Source: Chryseobacterium jejuense
GTDB lineage: Bacteria > Bacteroidota > Bacteroidia > Flavobacteriales > Weeksellaceae
Length of the DNA: 64,000 bases
Direction of reading: 5' to 3'
NCBI RefSeq assembly: GCF_017877355.1
Contig: NZ_JAGIPR010000002.1
Location: 310,001 to 374,000, forward strand
Shown: positions 8,549 through 17,129 of the stretch, in pieces
Layout: every line of letters starts with the position of its first letter
How positions within the stretch are numbered: position 1 is the stretch's first letter
Position numbers and translations under genes: made by a program
Notes under the pieces: generated by a model
Database searches by the model: none
What the model saw: the letters and a program-made list of their open reading frames with translations, nothing else
What the model was told of the DNA's origin: nothing

Positions 8549-9244
8549 ATGGAAGATTTCAATAGCTGGAAGGATTTATTAAACCCGGAGTTTTATATTA
8601 AAATGGGAGGGTTTTGGCTTATTTTATTTATTGTTTTTGCTGAAACAGGTCTTTTTGTAGGTTTTTTTCTACCCGGAGATTCACTATTGTTCGTTTCAGG
8701 AATTTATGCCGTTGAAATCATCAAAGAGACGTTTGGATCTACAGGAAGTGATTTCTTAGATACAACGATCCTTGCCTCCGGAGTAGCGCTTGCTGCCATT
8801 GTAGGAAATGAAGTAGGGTATTATTTTGGAAGAAAAACAGGTCCTGCTTTGTACAAAAGACCGGATTCAATGCTTTTCAAGAAGAAATATCTTTATCAGG
8901 CGCATGATTTCTTTGAAAAACATGGTGCGCTGGCAATTATTATGGCAAGATTCTTACCTGTGGTAAGAACCTTTACTCCAATTGTTGCAGGGATTGTGAA
9001 GATGGACAAAAAAGAATTCCTAAGAGATAACGTTATAGGAGCAGTTCTATGGTCATTTATTTTGATCTTTGCAGGACATTATCTTGATAAACTTTTCATG
9101 GAGCAGTTTAATATTAATCTGAAAGAAAAGTTAGAATACATTATCATTGTAATTGTATTGGTAACAACACTTCCGGTGATTATCAAATTTATGTTCGGAA
9201 AGAAAGAAGACTTTTCTAAATACGAAAACAAGGATTTTGAATAG
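8549..9244 (+). CDS. DedA family membrane protein
   Basis: 231 aa, typical for the DedA/SNARE-associated family, whose members act in membrane homeostasis and are linked to lipid scrambling. Motifs: FAETGLFVGFFLPGDSLL near residues 32-50, a re-entrant-loop GNEVGYYFGRKTG, and RFLPVVRTFTPIVAGI (about 137-152), which carries the conserved Arg and Pro residues of the family. A long C-terminal transmembrane helix is followed by a charged tail. It is a single gene between prfB and a terminator. Confidence 0.92.
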   Translation: MEDFNSWKDLLNPEFYIKMGGFWLILFIVFAETGLFVGFFLPGDSLLFVSGIYAVEIIKETFGSTGSDFLDTTILASGVALAAIVGNEVGYYFGRKTGPALYKRPDSMLFKKKYLYQAHDFFEKHGALAIIMARFLPVVRTFTPIVAGIVKMDKKEFLRDNVIGAVLWSFILIFAGHYLDKLFMEQFNINLKEKLEYIIIVIVLVTTLPVIIKFMFGKKEDFSKYENKDFE

Positions 9245-9266
9245 AATTCAAATCCACTAAAAATAC

Positions 9267-9300
9267 AAAGGCTGTCTCATTTCGGGATAGCCTTTTTTTT
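9267..9300 (+). terminator. Terminator after the DedA gene
   Basis: AAAGGCTGTCTC and GGGATAGCCTTT form a near-perfect stem followed by eight T. Confidence 0.8.
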
Positions 9301-9382
9301 AGCCATGAATGCCCGAATAAAAAGATTTGTACATTTCGTGACTAACTTTTATATAAATTTAGTTTTTAGAGGCATGGATAGA

Positions 9383-10252
9383 TTACTTGCTAATCCAATC
9401 CAGAATATTCGGATAGATAATACTGTCTCTTTTTCTTTTGCTGAAGAACCTCGGTGCATGGCCTGTTTTCTCCATAAAGACAAATTTGTGGGGAATATTC
9501 ATAAGAGTAAGCGCTGAATCCATAGCAATACCCTGATGCTGGTTGACCAAAAAGTCATGATTTCCCTGAAATAATAAAGTAGGAACATGGGTGATATTGG
9601 CAATAGGACTGGCTTCTTTAAAGGCTTCTGAAAGATTTTTACGGTCAAATTTAGTCCCTACAACCTTTTGAATAGTAGGAGAGGTGTATTTAGAATAAAA
9701 AGAATTCAGATAGTCAGGGCTGTAAAAATCGGTAGGACCGCTTAAAGAAATAATTTTTTTAATCTGATCCGGATGCTGGTAACCATACAGTAAAGCCAGA
9801 TGTCCGCCGGCACTTTCACCAAGAATAACATAATTATTGGGCTGAAGTTCTGCTTTTTCTGATAAAGAATTAAACTTTTCAATTACAGAGCTAATATCCT
9901 CAAGCTGTTGTTTATAAGTGATTTTTTTCTTTTGAGAAACCAATCGGTAATTCATGTTGATGCTTGGGATCTTATTTTTGAAAAGCATTTTCTGGATCTG
10001 GATCATGTGTTCCTTTTTTCCCAGTGACCAGGCTCCACCATGCACAATAAGAACAACAGGAGAGTTTTCAGCGTAATTTTTGGGAAGAAAAACATCCATT
10101 TTTTGTCTTTTATGCTCCCCATATTTTAAGTTGTAGATTTTCTGCTGACCTCCAGGGCCTACCCAAACTCTGAATTTTGTATTACAGGATTGCAAAAGGA
10201 AACTGATGCTTCCCATAACAAAAAAATGATACCTGAGAATGAACTTTTTCAT
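9383..10252 (-). CDS. Lipoprotein alpha/beta hydrolase (esterase)
   Basis: 289 aa. A signal peptide ends in the lipobox LLQSC (Cys about 23), so it is anchored in the outer or inner membrane. Oxyanion motif HGGAWSLG, nucleophile motif GESAGGHLALL, Asp in GNHDFLV and His in KTGHAPRF make a complete Ser-Asp-His triad of the HSL/BD-FAE carboxylesterase type. It likely hydrolyses ester bonds (acetylated sugars or small esters); the substrate is not shown. It shares direction with the serine hydrolase gene 53 bp upstream and may form an operon with it. Confidence 0.87.
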   Translation of the reverse strand: MKKFILRYHFFVMGSISFLLQSCNTKFRVWVGPGGQQKIYNLKYGEHKRQKMDVFLPKNYAENSPVVLIVHGGAWSLGKKEHMIQIQKMLFKNKIPSINMNYRLVSQKKKITYKQQLEDISSVIEKFNSLSEKAELQPNNYVILGESAGGHLALLYGYQHPDQIKKIISLSGPTDFYSPDYLNSFYSKYTSPTIQKVVGTKFDRKNLSEAFKEASPIANITHVPTLLFQGNHDFLVNQHQGIAMDSALTLMNIPHKFVFMEKTGHAPRFFSKRKRDSIIYPNILDWISK

Positions 10253-10305
10253 TAATTAAATTTACAAAAAAATTGATGTATTATCAATGATAGATATCAA
10301 AATAC

Positions 10306-11697
10306 TTAAAGTCTTTCAGCGGTTTTTGATGAAAGTCCTTTTTTGATGCTGATAACATCTTTTTCTCCTTTCTTGATAATGAAAGAAATTTCGCTGTCAT
10401 CATCCTGCAGGAAAAATACATCCTCTTTTTCAGCCAGCATTCTCACTTTGGGAGTAGTAGTATTCTGAATAAAGAGCTGACCATTTTCGTACAGAATATG
10501 AATAATACTATCGTCCGCAAGTTTATAATTACCGGCATATTTTTTAAGTAAATCAGTACTTAAAGTGACTTCTTTCTTAGGTTGTGGAAGAGTATAGGTT
10601 TGATCTAAAAGTGCTGCTAAAATAGTGTTCCCAGCTTTTTCCAATTTTTTACTCGTGATATTATTGAGAAGAATAATGCTGAGATCCTCTTCAGGAAGCA
10701 TAGCAAAATAGCTTGTAGAACCTTCGATATTTCCACCATGGTTGATGAGTTTTTTTCCATATAGATCATCAATAAACCATCCGTAACCATAGCCGCTCAA
10801 ATAAGGTGTTGCAGCTTTTTTAAATGTTTCTTTGGATACAATTTTATAGTCTCTTAATCCTTTATAATAATTGTAAAGGTCTTCAGTCGTACTGTAGATC
10901 TGTCCTGCAGGTCCTGTTAATGTTGAATTCCAGACTTCTGTTTTTTCCTGTCTTGTATTTGAAATATAAGAATAAGGAACTGTTTTATACTGGCTTTTCA
11001 GAGCCAAGTAGTTAAATCCGGTGTGAGTCATATTCAGTGGATTTAAAATATTTTTCCTTATTGCATCTTCATAAGAAAGTCCCGTTATTTTTTCAATAAT
11101 AATTCCTAGCAGGATATATCCTGAATTGGTATACGAGAATTGAGTACCCGGTTCAAAAGCCAGAGGTTCTTTTTTAAAAAAAGAAAGCTCTTTATCTTTG
11201 GTAATACTTTTTCCGGTGTGAAGCAGGCTGAAATATTCCTTGTTTTGTAATACTTCGTAGATGCCTGAACTGTGGGTAAGGAGGTGTTCAATGGTGATTT
11301 CATTTCCTCTTGGATAATCGGGAATATACTTTAAGATAGGATCATGTACAGAAAGTTTTCCCTCTTCACTTAATTTTATAATCATTAGCGCTGTGAAAGA
11401 CTTGGTCAAAGAAGCAATCTGGTAGGCACTTTCGTTCTGATTGAGGATCTTTTTTTCTGCATTTTGCCAGCCGTAAGACTTTTCAAAAATGATTTTATTC
11501 TGATAATGGATTAAAGCTGTTCCATTAAATTTATTGATAGCTGTGTAAGCTCTTATGATACTGTCTATTTCTTGCTTTTTCTTTTCCTGATCTATAGTGC
11601 TGATATTCGTTTCAGTCTGGGCTTTTAAAGGAGAGCAAAATATGCTGAGCATAAAGATTGAGCATAGTAAGGCTAAAATGGAGAATTGACGGCGCAT
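10306..11697 (-). CDS. Serine hydrolase, class C beta-lactamase/PBP-like
   Basis: 463 aa. N-terminal signal peptide (about 1-26, ...FCSPLKAQ). The catalytic SxxK is SLTK (in QIASLTKSFTALM), the second motif is YTNSGY (YxN) and the third is HGG (LINHGGNIEGS). These are the three active-site motifs of the AmpC/D-alanyl-D-alanine carboxypeptidase/EstB fold. A C-terminal domain of about 100 aa (LLKKYAGNYKL...) is the extra beta domain common in such secreted hydrolases. It may be a peptidase or esterase and need not confer beta-lactam resistance. Confidence 0.88.
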   Translation of the reverse strand: MRRQFSILALLCSIFMLSIFCSPLKAQTETNISTIDQEKKKQEIDSIIRAYTAINKFNGTALIHYQNKIIFEKSYGWQNAEKKILNQNESAYQIASLTKSFTALMIIKLSEEGKLSVHDPILKYIPDYPRGNEITIEHLLTHSSGIYEVLQNKEYFSLLHTGKSITKDKELSFFKKEPLAFEPGTQFSYTNSGYILLGIIIEKITGLSYEDAIRKNILNPLNMTHTGFNYLALKSQYKTVPYSYISNTRQEKTEVWNSTLTGPAGQIYSTTEDLYNYYKGLRDYKIVSKETFKKAATPYLSGYGYGWFIDDLYGKKLINHGGNIEGSTSYFAMLPEEDLSIILLNNITSKKLEKAGNTILAALLDQTYTLPQPKKEVTLSTDLLKKYAGNYKLADDSIIHILYENGQLFIQNTTTPKVRMLAEKEDVFFLQDDDSEISFIIKKGEKDVISIKKGLSSKTAERL

Positions 11698-11829
11698 AGT
11701 ATCAGATTTAAAAAACGGTTAAAAGTAAGCGGATTTTTTTATGTTGTTAGTACATAGTTTATTATCTATAAGAGTTTGAATACTAAACTGAAGATAGCTT
11801 TATAATTTATCTGGGAATTGTGTAGCAAG

Positions 11830-12306
11830 TTATAAGTTTTCAGCATAGCGACTCAGGGAATTATTGTATCTGGGTAAATGTTTTGAAATTGCTTTTAGGG
11901 TTAGTGATAATGCTTCTTTGTATTCTCCTGCTGAAGAAAGGGAAAGAGCTAGAAAAGAATCCACTGCATCATTCAGTTCATCCGAGTAGTTTTCTTTTTC
12001 TTCTCTTAAAATATGGATGCTTTCTTCTATTTTTCCGTTATTCCTTAATGTACTTGCTAGTTGAATCCTTGCCCTTCTTCTTCGTAAATCGGATAATCCC
12101 AGGTCTAATGCTGCTCTGTATAACGGTTCGGCTTCCTCTTCATGTCCGGTGGAGTCAAAGGCACATGCCACTTCAAACTCCGCAATGCCTTGTGAATCTG
12201 AAAGTAGGAGGACATGATCTTTAATCTGTTGAATAAATACTTCGTTAGTTATTGTCCCAAGCTTCTGCCAGATACTCTGTAATTGGATTTCCCAGTTTTC
12301 ATCCAT
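11830..12306 (-). CDS. Tetratricopeptide repeat protein
   Basis: 158 aa from ATG 12306 (MDENWEIQLQ). A TTG six codons upstream overlaps the candidate -7 element and is rejected. Two to three TPR helices are visible (EEEAEPLYRAALDLGL, ARIQLASTLRNNGKIEESIHIL, LALSLSSAGEYKEALSLTLKAI). It belongs to the small TPR_5-type cytoplasmic family. There is no signal peptide. It probably mediates protein contacts; no enzymatic role is suggested. Confidence 0.8.
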   Translation of the reverse strand: MDENWEIQLQSIWQKLGTITNEVFIQQIKDHVLLLSDSQGIAEFEVACAFDSTGHEEEAEPLYRAALDLGLSDLRRRRARIQLASTLRNNGKIEESIHILREEKENYSDELNDAVDSFLALSLSSAGEYKEALSLTLKAISKHLPRYNNSLSRYAENL

Positions 12307-12321
12307 TCTATAGGTTTTAAA

Positions 12322-12329
12322 CAAAGATA
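12322..12329 (-). promoter_or_regulatory. Candidate -7 element of the TPR gene
   Basis: TATCTTTG on the minus strand, ending 15 nt before the ATG at 12306. Confidence 0.4.
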
Positions 12330-12461
12330 TGAAATATTGAAAGTGGAGTAGTGTTTTATCATTCTCATCATTCTTAAAATTATTGTCATATTATGAATTA
12401 AAAAATGGAATTAAATATTTATTTTTGTTGAACTTAACAAAGATTAAAAAAACATTAAAAT

Positions 12462-13343
12462 ATGGCGTCAGGCTTTTTTGCAATTTTAGATGATATTGCA
12501 GCATTGATGGATGATGTAGCAGTTACCAGTAAAATCGCTACACAGAAAACAGCAGGAATTTTGGGTGATGACCTGGCTGTAAATGCAGAAAAAGCCACAG
12601 GCTTTCTTTCTTCCAGAGAACTTCCGGTATTGTGGGCTATTACCAAAGGCTCTTTTATCAATAAGTTGATTATTCTTCCTATTGCGTTTCTGCTCAATTG
12701 GCTCTATAAGCCTGCGATTGAGATGATCCTTATTCTGGGTGGTTTATATCTGGCTTTTGAAGGCGTGGAAAAAATTATTGAATTCCTGTTTCATCGCTCC
12801 AAAAAAGGACATGAGGTAGTGGAGGAGAGCAAAGAAGATGAAGACTCTGAGGTTTCTGAAAAAGCAAAGATCAATTCAGCGATCAGAACAGATTTTATTC
12901 TTTCCATTGAAATTGTAATCATTGCTTTAGGCACTGTTATTCAGGAGAACCACCCGTTAATTACACAGATTCTTACCGTTACTTTCGTATCATTTATTGC
13001 AACGGTGGGAGTTTACGGGATTGTAGCTCTTATTGTGAGAATGGATGATGCAGGTTTTAAACTTATCAAAAAGAGTAATGATAAAGGATTCTTTTCTACA
13101 TTGGGACATCTTTTAGTAAAAGCATTGCCTATAATCATTAAAATTTTAGGCGTTGTAGGAACAATTGCTCTGATTCTGGTTTCAGGAGGCATTTTTGCCC
13201 ACAATATTCATTATCTACATGAATTGCTTCCAACATGGCCGGATATTTTGAAGGAATTCACCTTCGGAATGGTAGGTGGACTGGCTGCGGTTCTTGTTTT
13301 TACGGCTGGAAAAGCAATCTATTCCTTAGCTACAAAAAAATAA
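12462..13343 (+). CDS. DUF808 (YedI-like) inner membrane protein
   Basis: 293 aa, matching the DUF808 family length. The N-terminus ASGFFAILDDIAALMDDVAV and the following KTAGILGDDLAVNAEKATGF are the family hallmarks. About six hydrophobic helices follow (residues about 75-105, 148-190, 220-245, 265-285), with a charged linker near 115-140. Function is unknown. A -7-like TATTTTTG lies at 12420-12427. A strong terminator follows. Confidence 0.9.
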   Translation: MASGFFAILDDIAALMDDVAVTSKIATQKTAGILGDDLAVNAEKATGFLSSRELPVLWAITKGSFINKLIILPIAFLLNWLYKPAIEMILILGGLYLAFEGVEKIIEFLFHRSKKGHEVVEESKEDEDSEVSEKAKINSAIRTDFILSIEIVIIALGTVIQENHPLITQILTVTFVSFIATVGVYGIVALIVRMDDAGFKLIKKSNDKGFFSTLGHLLVKALPIIIKILGVVGTIALILVSGGIFAHNIHYLHELLPTWPDILKEFTFGMVGGLAAVLVFTAGKAIYSLATKK

Positions 13344-13365
13344 TTGAAGCAAAATAGAATAAAAG

Positions 13366-13396
13366 AATCCTGTATCATGTCGATACAGGATTTTTT
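13366..13396 (+). terminator. Terminator after the DUF808 gene
   Basis: Perfect 11-bp stem AATCCTGTATC / GATACAGGATT with a 5-nt loop, followed by T residues. Confidence 0.85.
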
Positions 13397-13553
13397 ATGG
13401 GTTTCATTCAAACAGAAATAAAACTCTCTGGATAATCTTACAACATACTATTTGTCACTCTGAAAGAATATAAATGGTTGAAAGGGTGGAATTTAACTTT
13501 GAATCCTTGTGAGAAAATAGAAGTACGGTGCAGAATATCTATACACTTTACAC

Positions 13554-13579
13554 AAAAAAAGAGGCCTAAGCCTCTTTTT
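13554..13579 (-). terminator. Terminator after dnaJ
   Basis: GAGGC-CTAA-GCCTC stem flanked by A and T runs; on the minus strand it ends in seven T. Confidence 0.85.
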
Positions 13580-13582
13580 ATA

Positions 13583-14701
13583 TTAATTGAATAAATCTTT
13601 TACTTTATCAAAAAAAGTTTTCTCCTTTCCGGAAGGTTCTGCAACCATTTCTCCGCTGGACATTTGCTTTTCAAAGAAGTCCTTTTGCTCCTTAGTAAGC
13701 TTTTGTGGTGTCCATACATTGATATGAATAAACATGTCTCCTTTACCATAGCTGTCGATGCTTGGAAGACCTTTTCCTGCCAATCTTAAGATTTTTCCGG
13801 ATTGAGTTCCAGGATCAACGGTAATTTTCACTTTTCCGCCAACAGTAGGAATTTCTTTTTTCGTTCCTAAAGCAGCTTCAGCAAATGAAACATACAATTC
13901 CTGGTGAAGATTGTCTCCTTCTCTCTTGATGGTTTGATCTACTTCCTCCTCAATGATTACTAATAAATCACCTGGAGTTCCGCCAAACGGAGCATCATTT
14001 CCTTTTCCTCTTACATTAAGCTGAATTCCGTCTCTTGCTCCTGCAGGAATATTGATGGTGATTTCCTCCTCATCTTTTACAAGACCTTGAGCATTAGCTC
14101 CAGTAGGAATTTTATCAGCAACTTTTCCGATTCCCTGACAAGTTCCACAGGTAGTCTGAGTCTGCATTTGACCAAACATCGTGTTCATCACTTTAAGCTG
14201 AACACCGGAACCGTTACAAGTAGGACAGGTTTTTGAAGTGGCACCTTCTGCCATCTTCATTTTTTTAACTTTAATGGTTTTGTGAGTTCCGTTTACCATT
14301 TCCTCAAGGTTCAGCTTGATTCTGATTCTTAAATTAGAACCCTTTACCTGCTGGCGGCCACCGCCACCACCGCCGAATCCTCCGAAACCACCACCGAAAA
14401 TATCTCCAAACTGACTGAAAATATCTTCCATGTTCATTCCGCCTCCGAAGCCTCCGCCTCCGAAACCACCATTTCCGCCCATTCCGGCGTGACCGAACTG
14501 GTCATATCTGGCACGTTTCTGATCGTCGCTTAATACTTCGTAAGCCTCAGCAGCTTCTTTAAATTTTTCTTCAGCCTCCTTATCCCCTGGATTTTTATCC
14601 GGGTGGAATTTGATGGCCATTTTACGGTATGCTTTCTTTATTTCGTCGGCAGATGCAGATTTGCTGATCTCAAGAATCTCGTAATAATCTCTTTTTGACA
14701 T
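13583..14701 (-). CDS. dnaJ: Chaperone DnaJ with half zinc-finger domain
   Basis: 372 aa co-chaperone that stimulates DnaK ATPase. The J-domain (1-70) has HPD at 33-35. The Gly/Phe-rich linker (about 72-115) is almost only Gly and Phe. The central cysteine domain has only two CxxCxGxG units, CPTCNGSG (Cys159/162) and CGTCQGIG (Cys185/188). The usual first and fourth units are replaced by KMAEGATSK and PTGANAQG. So one zinc site, that of repeats 2 and 3, can form, and the other is lost. The C-terminal substrate domains are normal. It lies downstream of grpE, separated by a repeat-filled gap. Confidence 0.95.
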   Translation of the reverse strand: MSKRDYYEILEISKSASADEIKKAYRKMAIKFHPDKNPGDKEAEEKFKEAAEAYEVLSDDQKRARYDQFGHAGMGGNGGFGGGGFGGGMNMEDIFSQFGDIFGGGFGGFGGGGGGRQQVKGSNLRIRIKLNLEEMVNGTHKTIKVKKMKMAEGATSKTCPTCNGSGVQLKVMNTMFGQMQTQTTCGTCQGIGKVADKIPTGANAQGLVKDEEEITINIPAGARDGIQLNVRGKGNDAPFGGTPGDLLVIIEEEVDQTIKREGDNLHQELYVSFAEAALGTKKEIPTVGGKVKITVDPGTQSGKILRLAGKGLPSIDSYGKGDMFIHINVWTPQKLTKEQKDFFEKQMSSGEMVAEPSGKEKTFFDKVKDLFN

Positions 14702-14702
14702 G

Positions 14703-14801
14703 ACAATTTAATAATTGATTGTTGATAAATGATAAAAGATATTGTAAAGCTAATAAGTGAAACATTCATCAATTATCACTCATCATTTATCATTTATGAA
14801 T
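14703..14801. repeat. Inverted pair of 7-nt-period repeats between grpE and dnaJ
   Basis: The right half (14764-14799) reads TTCATCA ATTATCA CTCATCA TTTATCA TTTATGA. The left half is the reverse complement type (TTTATCA TTTATCA ACAATCA ATTATTA on the minus strand). 14725-14736 and 14786-14797 pair perfectly over 12 bp. The array fills the whole gap of the operon. Confidence 0.7.
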
Positions 14802-14802
14802 T

Positions 14803-15339
14803 TTAGTTTCCTGTTACTACTTTTGCAAAACGGATTACCTTGTCATTCAAAGTATATCCGGTTTCAATAACATCTACGATTTTCCCTTTCAGGTCCTCAG
14901 ATGGAGCAGGAATTTGGGTTATAGCCTCATGGAAATCTACATTGAAGCTGTCTCCAGCATTTACTTCCATAGTTTTTAATCCTTTTTCAGTAAGTTTATT
15001 TTTGAATTTTTGATAGATAAGCTCAACCCCTTGAAGATCAGTTGGATTTCCGTTTTTAGCGATTTCTTTTAATGCTCTTTCAAAATCATCTAAAACGCCC
15101 AACATAGAAACTATCATATCCTGATTGGCATATTGGAAGAATTCCATTTTCTCCTTAGAAGTTCTTTTTTTATAGTTTTCGAATTCAGCATATAATCTGA
15201 TGTAACGGTCTTTCTCTTCTGCCAAAAGTTCCTCAGCAGAAGGAGTAGTTGTCACATTGTCCTGAGGTGTAGCCTCATTCTGAATCGTGTTATCTTCCTG
15301 ATTATTGATGCTTTCTTCGTTAATATCCTGATTTTCCAT
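14803..15339 (-). CDS. grpE: Nucleotide exchange factor GrpE
   Basis: 178 aa, usual length. It releases ADP from DnaK. There is an acidic, disordered N-terminus (1-40, many Glu/Asn/Gln/Thr) and a long coiled coil (AEELLAEEKDRYIRLYAEFENYKKRT). The beta-domain signature VDFHEAITQIP is followed by VIETGYTLNDKVIRFAKVVT at the C-terminus. It is first gene of a grpE-dnaJ pair on the minus strand. No CIRCE element (the HrcA operator) is visible upstream. dnaK is not in the window. Confidence 0.95.
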   Translation of the reverse strand: MENQDINEESINNQEDNTIQNEATPQDNVTTTPSAEELLAEEKDRYIRLYAEFENYKKRTSKEKMEFFQYANQDMIVSMLGVLDDFERALKEIAKNGNPTDLQGVELIYQKFKNKLTEKGLKTMEVNAGDSFNVDFHEAITQIPAPSEDLKGKIVDVIETGYTLNDKVIRFAKVVTGN

Positions 15340-15597
15340 AATTCAATATTTATTTACTCAATTGTTTGACAAAGACTCTGCCAAAGGAAAAAATAGGACA
15401 TTAAGGCAGAAAAATGATAGTGATTATATTGAAAAGAGATAAAACTACAGACGTAATAACATCATTAGCTTAATTACATAACACGATAATAAGCAGAATC
15501 GCTTTCATGTGCTCTAAAGAACCCGAAGAGCCATCATGTATTATTATAAAAAAGGAGTTTTGTTATTATTCATGATTAGTATTCCGGAAAATAGCCA
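15340..15597. other. Gene-free stretch upstream of grpE
   Basis: This must hold the grpE promoter. No open frame of protein-like composition, clear hairpin or exact -33/-7 pair was found; the sequence is AT-rich and unremarkable up to the repeat at 15598. Confidence 0.4.
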
Positions 15598-15676
15598 AAA
15601 TATCCTTGTAACTCATCAAACTCTATCATCTTCTAACTCTCACATCCCGGAACTCGAACCTCGTATCCCGTACCAA
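15598..15676 (+). repeat. Long 7-nt-period repeat, mixed TCATCAA and CYCGNAY words
   Basis: About eleven words keep a 7-nt register: TTGTAAC TCATCAA ACTCTAT CATCTTC TAACTCT, then CCCGGAA CTCGAAC CTCGTAT CCCGTAC. Both word types seen elsewhere are joined here in one array, which abuts the mntH stop. Confidence 0.7.
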
Positions 15677-15677
15677 A

Positions 15678-17015
15678 TTACTGCTCTCCCGTAAACGTCT
15701 GATACAACAGATATACATTTAAAACAATGATAATAAGGGAAATAATCCATACACAAACCTTTAAAAAGGGCTTGTTCACAAATTCACCCATTTTAGCCTT
15801 ATCATTGGTAAACATTACGAGCGGAACTACAGCAAAACTTAACTGCATAGATAAAATAACCTGACTTAAAACCAATAATTCTGTGGTTCCCTGTTCTCCG
15901 TAAAGGATCGCAACAATTAACGCAGGAATAACGGCAATAAGCCTTGTGATCAATCTTCGTAGCCACGGTTTTAATTTAATATTCAAAAACCCTTCCATCA
16001 CGATCTGACCTGCTAAAGTTCCTGTAAGGGTTGAGTTTTGTCCGGAAGCCAATAATGCGATCGCAAATGCAATACTTGCCATTGAAGCTCCTAAAATAGG
16101 AGTTAGCATCTGATAAGCATCGTGAATGTCGGCTACATGCTGATTTCCTGTAGTATGAAAAGTAGCAGCAGCCAGAATTAAAATAGCAGCATTGATAAAA
16201 AATGCCAGCATCAAAGATACTGTACTGTCTAAAGTTGCAAATTTGATGGCTTCTTTCTTACCTTCTCTATCACGGGTATAATCTCTTGTCTGTACAATAC
16301 TGCTGTGAAGATACAAATTGTGTGGCATCACGGTAGCCCCTAAAATACCAATGGCGATATAAAGCATGGCCGGATTCTGAATGATTTCTTTTTGTGGAAC
16401 CAATCCACCAAGAATTTCATTAAAAGCAGGTTTGGAAATAACAATTTCATAGGCAAAGCAGGCAAGAATTACAAAAATAAGTCCACCAACAATACTTTCA
16501 ATCCATCGGAATCCCTTTGCCTGAAGGAGGAGAATTACCAATACATCTACAGTCGTAATCACAATTCCCCAAGTGAGAGGAATATGAAACAGTAGGTTTA
16601 AAGCAATTGCTGAACCGATGACTTCGGCAAGATCACAGGCGGCAATGGCTATTTCACAGAATATCCAGAGAATGAAATTAGTGGTAGGGTTGAAGTGGTC
16701 TCTACAGGCTTGTGCCAAGTCTCTTTCAGCTACTACTCCCAGCTTAACAGATAAATGCTGTAAAACGACTGCAAAAATATTGGAGATAAGGATTACAGAA
16801 AGCAGGGTATACCCAAATTGTGCCCCTCCGGCAATATCAGTAGCCCAGTTTCCCGGATCCATATAGCCTACAGCAATCATAAGCCCGGGTCCTGCAAAGG
16901 CTAAGTATTTTCTCCAAAAACTGGCATTTTTTGGGACTTTAATAGAAGAATAAACTTCTGATAAAGAGTGTGATGTTTTATCTTTTCGCCAGGCGCTTTT
17001 TAAATTGAAATTCAT
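15678..17015 (-). CDS. mntH: Nramp divalent metal transporter MntH
   Basis: 445 aa proton-coupled Mn(II)/Fe(II) importer of the inner membrane. The metal-binding DPGNW motif (YMDPGNWATDIAGG, about residue 57) in helix 1 and MPHNLYLHSS in helix 6 are intact, including the Met that favours transition metals. About eleven transmembrane helices are visible. The N-terminal 35 residues are a cytoplasmic lead. A promoter with a palindrome over its start region lies directly upstream (see the operator feature), suggesting control by a metal-responsive repressor. Confidence 0.95.
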   Translation of the reverse strand: MNFNLKSAWRKDKTSHSLSEVYSSIKVPKNASFWRKYLAFAGPGLMIAVGYMDPGNWATDIAGGAQFGYTLLSVILISNIFAVVLQHLSVKLGVVAERDLAQACRDHFNPTTNFILWIFCEIAIAACDLAEVIGSAIALNLLFHIPLTWGIVITTVDVLVILLLQAKGFRWIESIVGGLIFVILACFAYEIVISKPAFNEILGGLVPQKEIIQNPAMLYIAIGILGATVMPHNLYLHSSIVQTRDYTRDREGKKEAIKFATLDSTVSLMLAFFINAAILILAAATFHTTGNQHVADIHDAYQMLTPILGASMASIAFAIALLASGQNSTLTGTLAGQIVMEGFLNIKLKPWLRRLITRLIAVIPALIVAILYGEQGTTELLVLSQVILSMQLSFAVVPLVMFTNDKAKMGEFVNKPFLKVCVWIISLIIIVLNVYLLYQTFTGEQ

Positions 17016-17018
17016 AAA

Positions 17019-17036
17019 TGTTAGAAATGACTAACA
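17019..17036 (-). promoter_or_regulatory. Candidate metalloregulator operator of mntH
   Basis: Perfect 6-bp inverted repeat TGTTAG-AAATGA-CTAACA, 4 nt before the mntH ATG and overlapping the predicted transcription start and the end of the -7 element. TTAG...CTAA half-sites resemble those bound by DtxR/MntR-family repressors. The assignment is inference. Confidence 0.5.
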
Positions 17037-17064
17037 AATTTAATTAAATAAATGTAAACACAAA
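17035..17064 (-). promoter_or_regulatory. Promoter of mntH
   Basis: On the minus strand TTTG (17064-17061), 18 nt, TAAATTTG (17042-17035). A full -33/-7 match with a leader of about 15 nt. Confidence 0.6.
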
Positions 17065-17075
17065 AAAACATAGCA

Positions 17076-17107
17076 TAAAAAAATCCCGGAAATCATTTTC
17101 CGGGATT
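17076..17107 (-). terminator. Terminator after the OmpA-family gene
   Basis: AATCCCGGAAA / TTTCCGGGATT stem. On the minus strand it is followed by seven T. Confidence 0.85.
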
Positions 17108-17129
17108 CAATTTTTATTGATTCTAAAGA

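Noticed and set aside
12307..12324. TTG start six codons before the TPR gene ATG
   Set aside because: It overlaps the candidate -7 element, so it would not be in the transcript.
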